A DNA stretch of 54,720 nt from Sphingomonas sp. (GTDB lineage: Bacteria > Pseudomonadota > Alphaproteobacteria > Sphingomonadales > Sphingomonadaceae), in the NCBI RefSeq assembly GCF_030145815.1, contig NZ_JAIXHL010000027.1, positions 1-54,720 of the forward strand, read 5' to 3'. Below the pieces are notes generated by a model that did no database searches, had not been told where the DNA came from, and saw only the letters and a list, made by a program, of their open reading frames with translations. Below, in pieces: positions 7,149 through 14,099 of this stretch (the first letter of the stretch is position 1; the number at the start of each line of letters is the position of its first letter). The position numbers and the translations under genes were made by a program.

Positions 7149-7443
7149 CGTTAAGCCTTCCATATTGTTGTTTCAGCGTAACGATCGAACTATAGGTTGG
7201 CGGTGCTGCCGGCGGCTTTTGGCGGCGCAATGTTTGGCCAGGGCGCAATAGGTCGAGGGTCGCTGAGTTCGCTATTATGTAACGAATTCAGTGGTGTGGA
7301 CGCTATTCTGTATCAGTTCGGCGGTATTGCCCCGGGGGACGCAATTAACCATTTCTTGAGCGTTTGGACGGGAATCGGGCCAATCGGGGACGTATGCGGT
7401 TTTGCCATTTCCCGCGCAGGTCGCATCGCCTAACGCTGGGTGC
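7149..7443. promoter_or_regulatory. Divergent promoter region with a CtrA-like site
   Basis: About 295 bp between the chemoreceptor and purT. TTAA-CCATTTC-TTGA at 7345-7359 matches the CtrA pattern TTAA-N7-TTAA with one mismatch. No riboswitch-like fold or gene was recognised. CtrA control of motility genes is established in related bacteria; its use here is inference. Confidence 0.3.
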
Positions 7444-8613
7444 ATGACCTTTACTGCGAAAATCCTGCTGCTGGGCTCCGGGGAATTGGGGCGTGAATTC
7501 GTGATCTCGGCCAAGCGGCTGGGGGCGCAGGTGATCGCGTGCGATTCCTATGCGGGCGCGCCGGCGATGCAGGTGGCGGATGGGTGCGAGGTGTTCTCGA
7601 TGCTCGACGGCGATGCGCTGCGCGCGGCGATCGATCGGCATGCGCCCGACCTGGTGGTGCCGGAGATCGAGGCGATCCGGACCGAAGTGCTGGCGGAAGT
7701 CGAGGCGGCGGGGGTGACGGTCGTGCCGTCAGCGCGCGCCACGATGATGACGATGAACCGCGATGCGATCCGCGAGGTGGCGGCGGTCGGGCTGGGGCTG
7801 CGCACGTCGCGCTATCGCTATGCCGAGAGCCTGGTGGAGGTGCTGGCGGGGGCCGAGCACACCGGGCTACCCTGCGTGATCAAGCCGGTGATGTCCTCGT
7901 CGGGCAAGGGGCAGACGACGGTGCGCGATGCCGGGGGGCTGGAGGCGGCGTGGGACTATGCGGTCGCCAATATGCGCGGCGACCGGCGGCGGGTGATCGT
8001 CGAGGAGTTTGTCGATTTCGACTATGAAATCACACTGTTGACCGTGCGGACGCGGGAGGGCGTCGTGTTCTGTCCGCCGATCGGGCATCGGCAGGAGCGG
8101 GGCGATTATCAGGAAAGCTGGCAGCCGGCGGCGATGACTCCCGGCGCGATCGCGGCGGCGCAGGAGATGGCGCGGGCGGTGGTCGATGATCTGGGCGGAT
8201 ACGGGCTGTTCGGGGTCGAGTTCTTTGTGAAGGGGGAGGAGGTCATCTTCTCCGAGCTGTCACCGCGGCCACATGATACGGGGATGGTGACGTCGATCTC
8301 GCAAAATCTGAGCGAATTTGACCTGCATGCGCGCGCGGTGCTGGGGCTGCCGGTGCCGGAGGTGGTGCTGCGTGGCGGCGGCGCGGCTTCGGCGGTGATC
8401 CTGGCGGATCGGTACAGCGAGGGGCCGGGCTATGCCGGGCTGGCCGAGGCTTTGGCAACGCCGGGTGGCGAGGTCGATGTGCGCATCTTTGGCAAGCCGA
8501 CGACGCGGCCCTATCGGCGGATGGGGGTGGCGCTGGCGCTGGCGGGGGATGTGGACAGCGCGCGGCGGGTTGCTGCCGAGGCGGCGGGGAAGGTGCGGAT
8601 CGTCTATCGCTAA
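7444..8613 (+). CDS. purT: Formate-dependent phosphoribosylglycinamide formyltransferase
   Basis: A 389-aa ATP-grasp enzyme that makes formyl-GAR from GAR, formate and ATP in purine synthesis, the folate-independent alternative to PurN. The start is MTFTAKILLLGSGELG at 7444; the GSGELG loop is the family opening. The ATP-grasp core shows VIKPVMSSSGKGQ, VEEFVDFDYEIT and metal-ligand residues in FGVEFFVKGEEVIFSELSPR. The following HDTGMVT and QNLSEFDLHARAVLGLP are PurT hallmarks. Length matches the family. It is a single gene, divergent from the chemoreceptor, and convergent with 8610-9113. Confidence 0.95.
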   Translation: MTFTAKILLLGSGELGREFVISAKRLGAQVIACDSYAGAPAMQVADGCEVFSMLDGDALRAAIDRHAPDLVVPEIEAIRTEVLAEVEAAGVTVVPSARATMMTMNRDAIREVAAVGLGLRTSRYRYAESLVEVLAGAEHTGLPCVIKPVMSSSGKGQTTVRDAGGLEAAWDYAVANMRGDRRRVIVEEFVDFDYEITLLTVRTREGVVFCPPIGHRQERGDYQESWQPAAMTPGAIAAAQEMARAVVDDLGGYGLFGVEFFVKGEEVIFSELSPRPHDTGMVTSISQNLSEFDLHARAVLGLPVPEVVLRGGGAASAVILADRYSEGPGYAGLAEALATPGGEVDVRIFGKPTTRPYRRMGVALALAGDVDSARRVAAEAAGKVRIVYR

Positions 8614-9113
8614 AGGTCGCGGCTGCTGAACGGGCGGGTCGCGATCGTTTGGTGAAGGAAGGCGAGGATCGCGGTGCGGTCCTCTCGCGCGTCGCGGCGA
8701 CCGACCCACAGGATGAAGCCGCCGACGCCCAGCATGAAGACGGGCACGACGACGAAGATCAGGTCATGCAGTCCGACCCCCTCGGCGAACGAGGCGGCGA
8801 GCATGGTGAGGCCGACCACCAGGAACAGCGACACGAAGCCGAACCAGCAGCCGAAGAAGACGAACACGCTGCGCGGCCCGCCCAGTCGCCCGCGGATGCG
8901 GGTGCCGCCGGCATGGGGCTGCATCCTTGCGATCAGGCGGGTCTTCATGTCGTTGCGGAAATTGGGGCGGTGGACCCAGAGGGTGATGTCATGCTCGGTC
9001 CCGGTGCCGATGACCTGTTGCGGGGAGTCGGGCGTCACCCCCTCCATCGCCGCTTTGAGCCGGGTGGCGGCGTTGACCGGGGCGTGGGGGGAGATGAGGT
9101 CGATCCGCGCCAT
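8610..9113 (-). CDS. Small membrane protein, two transmembrane segments
   Basis: A 167-aa protein of unknown function. The N-terminal ~75 residues are soluble. Two hydrophobic helices follow (VFVFFGCWFGFVSLFLVVG, and LIFVVVPVFMLGVGGFILWV), then a charged tail. The start is the ATG at 9113 (MARIDLIS), 8 nt after the preceding stop, giving an operon with the secreted protein upstream. Its C-terminus overlaps the purT stop region by 4 nt on the opposite strand. The layout resembles small sphingomonad envelope proteins; no substrate can be suggested. Confidence 0.7.
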   Translation of the reverse strand: MARIDLISPHAPVNAATRLKAAMEGVTPDSPQQVIGTGTEHDITLWVHRPNFRNDMKTRLIARMQPHAGGTRIRGRLGGPRSVFVFFGCWFGFVSLFLVVGLTMLAASFAEGVGLHDLIFVVVPVFMLGVGGFILWVGRRDAREDRTAILAFLHQTIATRPFSSRDL

Positions 9114-9121
9114 GCCGGCGG

Positions 9122-9511
9122 TCAGGGCGCGACGATGGTGAAGCCGGGGAGCGGGGCGGGCTCCTCGTGCTTGTGGTACATGTCGATATAGACCGACAGG
9201 GGCGCGGCCCCGGCGCACTGGACCGCGTAAAGGTCGAGGATGTTGTGATAGGGGCCGATCCCGGTGCTGCCCTGGCGCTCGAACGCCGGAGCGCTGCCAT
9301 CGGCGCAGCGCAGGCGAGCGAGATAGGCGCGCTCGCCCTCTGGCCCCTTCGCGCGGACCGGGTTCTTTTCGCTGCCCAGCGGATGCGCCTGCGCGGCGGC
9401 GATCGCGGTGCGGAGCTTCTTGCCCTTGAGGCCGTCGAAATACTGGGCGAGCGCGGGTGGCGCGGCGAGCAGGGCGGTTGCGGCGGCCACGGCAATCAAT
9501 GTGGGTTTCAT
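9122..9511 (-). CDS. Secreted hypothetical protein, 129 aa
   Basis: A periplasmic protein with a clear signal peptide (MKPTLIAVAAATALLAAPP, cleavage after ALA-Q near residue 23). The mature part is about 106 aa, with two cysteines in ARLRCADGS and YAVQCAGAA that could form a disulfide. GIGPYHNILDLY is the most distinctive segment. The start is set by GGAGG 5 nt before the ATG at 9511. It is the middle gene of a three-gene minus-strand set (10434 to 8610). I do not recognise the family. Confidence 0.75.
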   Translation of the reverse strand: MKPTLIAVAAATALLAAPPALAQYFDGLKGKKLRTAIAAAQAHPLGSEKNPVRAKGPEGERAYLARLRCADGSAPAFERQGSTGIGPYHNILDLYAVQCAGAAPLSVYIDMYHKHEEPAPLPGFTIVAP

Positions 9512-9552
9512 CCTGCCTCCTCGGCGCAAGTCTATCGGGTGGCGGCGCGATC

Positions 9553-10434
9553 TCAAGCGGCGGCGGATGGCTTCACGATCCAGTCCCAGCAGGAGCGGCT
9601 GTTCGGCGTGAGCTTGAGCGCTGCGTTCATCACCTCGACCGTGCCGGGGGCGAGCGCGGTGACGAACGCGCCCTGATCGACCCAAAGCCACGCGAAGCGG
9701 CGCTCGGCCGGCATGTGCGCGGCGATGGTCTGGTGTAGGCCGATCGGGAAATACTTGAAATGGTGCTCCTCGGAAACGGTGAGCGGCGTGCCGTTGATCG
9801 TCATCGTCGCGCTGGTGCGGACGGTGCGCGCTGCGGGGTTGATGATTTCCTGAGCGACCTGAAGATCGGCAATCACGAGCGCGCCGGCGGACAGCCGTTC
9901 GAGGTCGCGGATCATCTCTTCAATGCGCTCCGCCGGGGTTTCGACCTGAATGTCGTGCAGGGTGAGGTTGGCGAGGTGTGGCGCGGGGTCGAAGCCGGGG
10001 TGGTAATATTCGGCCTCCTGCAACGCGAGCAGGACGACGTCGGGCTGGATCGACCAGTTCATCTCCGCCGCACCGGCATAGAGCAAAGCGGGGTCGGGCG
10101 GAGTGGGGGCGAAGACGCCCGCCTGTGCCATCACCCTGACCACACGGCGGACCTGTGCCTGTTTGTTGGCGGAGAGTTCGGGGAGCGGCCCCTTATGGTG
10201 AACGGGCTTGCTGCGTTGACGACCGGACTTGCTGCGGCGCGGGCGGGGCTGCGGGCCGAAGCTCCAGCCCATTACCAGCGCGACGCTGGCGACCAGGCCG
10301 ATCGTGCCGAACGTCAGGCTGAGCCAGCCGACAAAGTCGATCGATCCGGTGGCGATGAAAATGCCGACAGGGATGGCGATGAAGATGAGGCTGGACAGGC
10401 CGGGTGCCACTGCCTCCGATATTGGTCGTCGCAT
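9553..10434 (-). CDS. Membrane-anchored hypothetical protein, 293 aa
   Basis: Two N-terminal membrane helices (LIFIAIPVGIFIATGSI and LTFGTIGLVASVALVMGW), then a basic linker (RPRRSKSGRQRSKP) and a soluble domain from about residue 95 with no recognised motif. The C-terminal region is rich in beta-like segments (MTINGTPLTVSEEHHFKYF) and ends in SRSCWDWIVKP. GGGGGGAGC just before the ATG at 10434 supports the start. Forty nucleotides separate it from the EamA transporter gene upstream, so they may share a transcript. Confidence 0.7.
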   Translation of the reverse strand: MRRPISEAVAPGLSSLIFIAIPVGIFIATGSIDFVGWLSLTFGTIGLVASVALVMGWSFGPQPRPRRSKSGRQRSKPVHHKGPLPELSANKQAQVRRVVRVMAQAGVFAPTPPDPALLYAGAAEMNWSIQPDVVLLALQEAEYYHPGFDPAPHLANLTLHDIQVETPAERIEEMIRDLERLSAGALVIADLQVAQEIINPAARTVRTSATMTINGTPLTVSEEHHFKYFPIGLHQTIAAHMPAERRFAWLWVDQGAFVTALAPGTVEVMNAALKLTPNSRSCWDWIVKPSAAA

Positions 10435-10474
10435 GGTGCTCCCCCCTCAACCCGCGATGCTTTGCGTATAGCCT

Positions 10475-11395
10475 CTAGAGCGTTCCCGCCAGCGCCGCGA
10501 CGACCCCGGCGGTGACGAGGAGCAGTCCGGCGACCTCGCCGCGCGACACATGCTCGCCGAGGTAGAAGCGGCCGAAGGCGATGGTGAAGGCGACCTCGAT
10601 CTGGCCGACGACGCGGACCAAAGCGACCGGGGCGGTGGCGAAGCCGGTAAACCAGCAGGCCGAGCCGAGCGCGGAGAGCAGCCCGACCTGGCCCGAGACG
10701 CGCCAGCTGCGCAGCACCGGGCCGACCTGATCACGCTCGCGCCAGACGAGGAACGCGCCCTGCATCAGCGTCTGGAGCGCGACGGTGACGGCGAGGACGA
10801 TCAATGCGGCGCGGATCGGGTCGGGCGTGTCGACCTGAACTGTCGCGCTGCGGATCGCGATGGCGGTGAGCGCGAAGAAGAAGCCCGAGGCGATGCCGAA
10901 CCGCGCGCCGGGCTGGCCGAGCGCGCGGAGCAGTTCAGCGGGGGACATCCGCTTGCCGCCGGCGGAGAGGATCATCACTCCGGCGACGCCGAGCGCGATG
11001 CCGAGCCAGCTGAGCAGATTGAGATGCTCGCCGAGCAGGACGATCGACAGCAGTGCGCCCTGCACCGCTTCGGTCTTCGAATAGGCGGTGCCGACGACGA
11101 AATTGCGCCGGTCGAACGCCATCAGGAGGAGGTTGGTGGCGACGATTTGGGCGAGGCCGCCGCCGATGCAATAGGCGAGGAACCACGGGCCGAGCGTCGG
11201 GAAGGCGGCGGGGGCGATCAGCCATTGATAGGCTGCCGCCGTCGCGAGCGCGAAGGGGAGGCCGTAGAGGTAGCGGACCAGCCCGGCGGCGTTGATCGAC
11301 AGGTCTTTGCTGACGCGGCGCTGGATCGCGGTGCGCCAGGGCTGGAAGACTGCCGCGAGCAGGGTGGCGGGGAGCCAGATGGGGGAGGTGATCAT
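10475..11395 (-). CDS. EamA/DMT superfamily transporter
   Basis: A 306-aa inner-membrane protein with about ten hydrophobic helices in two similar halves, the EamA arrangement used by metabolite exporters. The second-half signature GSACWFTGFATAPVALVRVVG and first-half EAVQGALLSIVLLGEHLN with SWLGIALGVAGVMIL are typical. The substrate cannot be told from sequence. It is the first gene of the minus-strand cluster running to 8610. Its start lies 38 nt from the first palindromic repeat of the GIY-YIG cassette. Confidence 0.85.
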   Translation of the reverse strand: MITSPIWLPATLLAAVFQPWRTAIQRRVSKDLSINAAGLVRYLYGLPFALATAAAYQWLIAPAAFPTLGPWFLAYCIGGGLAQIVATNLLLMAFDRRNFVVGTAYSKTEAVQGALLSIVLLGEHLNLLSWLGIALGVAGVMILSAGGKRMSPAELLRALGQPGARFGIASGFFFALTAIAIRSATVQVDTPDPIRAALIVLAVTVALQTLMQGAFLVWRERDQVGPVLRSWRVSGQVGLLSALGSACWFTGFATAPVALVRVVGQIEVAFTIAFGRFYLGEHVSRGEVAGLLLVTAGVVAALAGTL

Positions 11396-11430
11396 GGGTT
11401 GGGCGCGTGGGGAGGGGGAGTCGCGTTCGA

Positions 11431-11533
11431 CGTGGCGGCCCCGGCCTGCGCCGGGGCGACGGCGGAGGGATGGGTCGATTTGTCTAGCTTTTCGTTCTTG
11501 CCTCTGGCGGCCCCGGCCTGCGCCGGGGCGACG
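11431..11533. repeat. Direct repeat, left copy, flanking the GIY-YIG gene
   Basis: About 103 bp, repeated at 11942-12046 in the same orientation with few differences. Each copy is palindrome (CCCCGGCC...CGCCGGGG) + spacer containing GGATGGGTCG and TTTGTCTAGCTTTTCG + second palindrome. The two copies bracket the nuclease gene. Confidence 0.85.
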
Positions 11534-11540
11534 ATATCGC

Positions 11541-11570
11541 CGTCGCCCCGGCGGAGGCCGGGGCCGCCAT
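11541..11570. repeat. CCCCGGC palindrome, inverted copy
   Basis: CGTCGCCCCGGCGGAGGCCG continuing to GGGCCGCCA, the reverse orientation of the palindromes in the flanking direct repeats. It pairs with its neighbour at 11506-11533 and could form a long hairpin just downstream of the nuclease stop. Confidence 0.8.
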
Positions 11571-11585
11571 GTTTTTCGGACGAAG

Positions 11586-11879
11586 CTAGCAATTCAGCGT
11601 GGGCCACAAATCGTCCCAGTTGGGATTGTGTTCGGAAACCAGCCGCAATTTCCATGCGCGCTTCCAGTTTTTGATCGCCTTTTCGCGGGTGATCGCGTCT
11701 TCGATCCGGTCGTGCCACTCGATCAGGACGAGGCGGGTGCAGTCCCATTTCCTGGCGAACTTCGACCCCGTGCCGGTGCGGTGGGCGTGGAGCCGGGCGG
11801 CGATGTCGGCGGTGACGCCGGTGTAGAGGACGCCGAAGGGGCGGTCGGTGACGATGTAGGTGTAGCCGCCCTTTTCCAT
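11586..11879 (-). CDS. GIY-YIG nuclease domain protein
   Basis: A 97-aa single-domain protein of the short GIY-YIG family. The two signature strands read GYTYIVTD and GVLYTGVT, giving YTYI and YTG in place of GIY and YIG, as is common in this subfamily. R30 (in ARLHAHR) and E61 (in REKAIKNWKR) fit the catalytic arginine and metal-binding glutamate; RLVLIEWHD and KLRLVSEHNPNWDDL are also typical. The start is the ATG at 11879, because the 21 codons ahead encode a palindromic repeat. DNA cleavage by these solitary proteins is presumed, not shown. The gene sits inside a cluster of at least six palindromes. Confidence 0.9.
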   Translation of the reverse strand: MEKGGYTYIVTDRPFGVLYTGVTADIAARLHAHRTGTGSKFARKWDCTRLVLIEWHDRIEDAITREKAIKNWKRAWKLRLVSEHNPNWDDLWPTLNC

Positions 11880-11888
11880 CGACCTCTC

Positions 11889-11915
11889 CGTCGCCCCGGC
11901 GGAGGCCGGAGCCGC
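11889..11915. repeat. CCCCGGC palindrome, inverted copy
   Basis: CGTCGCCCCGGCGGAGGCCG followed by GAGCCGC, located 10 bp upstream of the nuclease start codon. It has the same orientation as the copy at 11541-11570, so the gene is enclosed by one inverted-orientation unit on each side and direct repeats beyond them. Confidence 0.75.
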
Positions 11916-11941
11916 TGTGTTGGGTGGGATTCCCTTCACCA

Positions 11942-12046
11942 CGTGGCGGCCCCGGCCTTCGCCGGGGCGACGGTAGAGGGATGGGTCGGTTTGTCTAGCT
12001 TTTCGCTTTTTGCCTTTGGCGGCCCCGGCCTGCGCCGGGGCGACGG
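11942..12046. repeat. Direct repeat, right copy, flanking the GIY-YIG gene
   Basis: Second copy of the segment at 11431-11533. The order palindrome, GGATGGGTCG, TTTGTCTAGCTTTTCG, palindrome is preserved. It ends immediately before the fumarase stop codon at 12048, so it may double as that gene's terminator. Confidence 0.85.
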
Positions 12047-12047
12047 G

Positions 12048-13562
12048 TTAGGCTAGCAGCTTTTCCTTGGCGATCTTGTCCTTCCAAACCAGCGGAGCAA
12101 GCTGGTGGACGTTGTTGCCCTCCGCATCGACGGCCACGGTCACGGGGAAGTCCTGGACCTCGAACTCGTAGATGGCTTCCATGCCGAGGTCTTCGAAGCC
12201 GACCACCTTGGACCCCTTGATAGCGCGGGCGACGAGATAGGCCGCGCCGCCTACGGCCATCAGATAGGCCGACTTGGCGTCGCGGATCGCGTCGGTGGCG
12301 GCGGGGCCGCGTTCGGCTTTGCCGACCATGGCGAGCAGACCCTGGTCGAGCATCATGCGGGTGAATTTGTCCATGCGGGTCGCGGTGGTCGGGCCGGCGG
12401 GGCCGACGACTTCTTCGCCCACCGGATCGACCGGGCCGACATAATAGATGACGCGGCCCTTGAATTCGACCGGCAGTTCCTGACCCGCGGCGAGCATGTC
12501 GGCGATGCGCTTGTGCGCGGCGTCGCGGCCGGTGAGCATCTTGCCGTTGAGCAGCAGGCGGTCGCCCTGTTTCCAGCTTTGAACGACTTCGGGGGTGAGA
12601 TTGTCGAGATCGACGCGGATCGCGGCCTTGTCCGGAGTCCAGTTGACGTCGGGCCATTCGTCGAGCTTGGGCGCTTCGAGATAGGCCGGGCCGCTGCCGT
12701 CGAGGGTGAAGTGCGCGTGGCGGGTGGCGGCGCAGTTGGGGATCATCGCGACCGGCTTGCCCGCGGCGTGGCAGGGGGCGTCCATGATCTTGACGTCGAG
12801 GATGGTGGCGAGGCCGCCGAGGCCCTGTGCGCCGATGCCGAGTGCGTTGACCTTGTCGAAAATCTCGATGCGCAGCGCTTCGAGGTCGTTCTGCGGGCCG
12901 CGTTCCTTCAACGTGGCCATGTCGATCTGTTCCATCAGCGCCTTTTTGGCGAGGAGGACGCAGTGTTCCGCCGTGCCGCCGATGCCGATGCCGAGCATGC
13001 CGGGCGGGCACCAGCCGGCGCCCATCTGGGGGAGCATTTCGAGCACCCAGTCGACGATCGAGTCCGACGGGTTCATCATCTTGAACTTGGACTTGTTCTC
13101 GCTCCCGCCGCCCTTGGCCGCGACGTCGATATGGACCTTGTCGCCCGCGACCAGCTCGACATGCAGGACGCAGGGGGTGTTGTCGCGGGTGTTGCGGCGG
13201 GTGAAGGCAGGGTCGGCGAGGACCGATGCGCGCAGCTTGTTTTCGGGGTGGAGATAGGCGCGGCGCACGCCTTCATCGACCACGTCCTGCAGGCTGCGCG
13301 AGGTGTCGTCGAGTTGGCAGTTCATGCCCCATTTGACGAAGACGTTGACGATGCCGGTGTCCTGACAGATCGGGCGGTGCCCTTCTGCACACATGCGGCT
13401 GTTGGTCAGGATCTGGGCGATCGCGTCCTTGGCGGCGGGGGACTGTTCGGCCTCATAGGCGACCCCCAGCGCGCGGATATAGTCCATCGGGTGATAGTAG
13501 CTGATGAACTGAAGCGCGTCGGCGACGCTGTCGATGAGGTCGTCGGTCTTGATCGTAACCAT
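12048..13562 (-). CDS. fum: Fumarate hydratase, class I (iron-sulfur)
   Basis: A 504-aa single-chain class I fumarase: reversible hydration of fumarate to malate in the TCA cycle by an oxygen-sensitive 4Fe-4S cluster. Likely cluster ligands are C66 (PICQDTG), C185 (GAGWCPPG) and C277 (PNCAATRH); the 119-residue spacing of the first two fits the family. KGGGSENKS and GGLATILDVK are further hallmarks, and the C-terminal beta subunit contains GPAGPTTATRMD. The start is the ATG at 13562 (MVTIKTDD), nine codons inside the longest frame. It is divergent from the DUF2946 gene with only 37 bp between. Confidence 0.95.
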   Translation of the reverse strand: MVTIKTDDLIDSVADALQFISYYHPMDYIRALGVAYEAEQSPAAKDAIAQILTNSRMCAEGHRPICQDTGIVNVFVKWGMNCQLDDTSRSLQDVVDEGVRRAYLHPENKLRASVLADPAFTRRNTRDNTPCVLHVELVAGDKVHIDVAAKGGGSENKSKFKMMNPSDSIVDWVLEMLPQMGAGWCPPGMLGIGIGGTAEHCVLLAKKALMEQIDMATLKERGPQNDLEALRIEIFDKVNALGIGAQGLGGLATILDVKIMDAPCHAAGKPVAMIPNCAATRHAHFTLDGSGPAYLEAPKLDEWPDVNWTPDKAAIRVDLDNLTPEVVQSWKQGDRLLLNGKMLTGRDAAHKRIADMLAAGQELPVEFKGRVIYYVGPVDPVGEEVVGPAGPTTATRMDKFTRMMLDQGLLAMVGKAERGPAATDAIRDAKSAYLMAVGGAAYLVARAIKGSKVVGFEDLGMEAIYEFEVQDFPVTVAVDAEGNNVHQLAPLVWKDKIAKEKLLA

Positions 13563-13599
13563 TGCCTGTCCCTGGGTCGTTTTGCCCACCCTTTAGCGG

Positions 13600-14028
13600 A
13601 TGACAGAGCGGTTTCCAGTCGCTAACCGCGCCCTCGTGTTCCGGGGGCTGATCCTTTCGCATCGCTGGTGGGCGGCGGCGCTGATTGCGCTGGCGCTGGC
13701 GATGAAGCTTGCCGTGCCGGCGGGGTTCATGCCGGTCGAGCGCGCGGGCAAGATCGTCGTGATGGTCTGTACCGGCATGGGCCAGCAGAGGCTTGAGATC
13801 GACGTCCCGGGGATGCCGGTGAAACAAGACGGCGCGACGCGGGCTGCGGGGCAGCCTTGTGCGTTTGCCGGGCTGGGGCTGGACATGCTGTCGGGGGTGG
13901 ACCTGGTGCTGCTCGCCGCGGCGCTGGCGTTTATTCTGGCGCTGGGGTTTGTCGGCGTTGCGGTGGTGCGCGTCGACCGGGGGCGGCAGTTGTGGCCGCC
14001 GATGCGCGGGCCGCCGCTGATTTCCTGA
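13600..14028 (+). CDS. DUF2946 family membrane protein
   Basis: A 142-aa protein. One N-terminal membrane helix (WAAALIALALAMKLAVPAG) leads into the family landmark VPAGFMP, then a short loop with CTGMG and a second cysteine in QPCAFAGLG, and a second helix (LVLLAAALAFILALGFVGVA) near the end. In other proteobacteria DUF2946 genes often lie beside TonB receptors or copper-handling genes, as here. The paired cysteines would suit metal binding, but this is inference. No strong ribosome-binding site precedes the ATG, and a GTG at 13633 is an alternative start. Confidence 0.8.
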   Translation: MTERFPVANRALVFRGLILSHRWWAAALIALALAMKLAVPAGFMPVERAGKIVVMVCTGMGQQRLEIDVPGMPVKQDGATRAAGQPCAFAGLGLDMLSGVDLVLLAAALAFILALGFVGVAVVRVDRGRQLWPPMRGPPLIS

Positions 14029-14099
14029 TCCCTTCGTAACTCTACACGAACCAGCGCGCGGGGCGACGATCCCGTGCGCCGATCAGGAATACCCATATC

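Noticed and set aside
7197..7433. 78-codon plus-strand frame before purT
   Set aside because: Weak start context, no family, and it occupies the expected divergent promoter region.
12105..13625. 506-codon open frame antisense to fumarase, rich in His/Asp/Gly
   Set aside because: A mirror of the strong GC bias at third positions in the fumarase gene. It has no family resemblance or ribosome-binding site, and the opposite strand is clearly class I fumarase.
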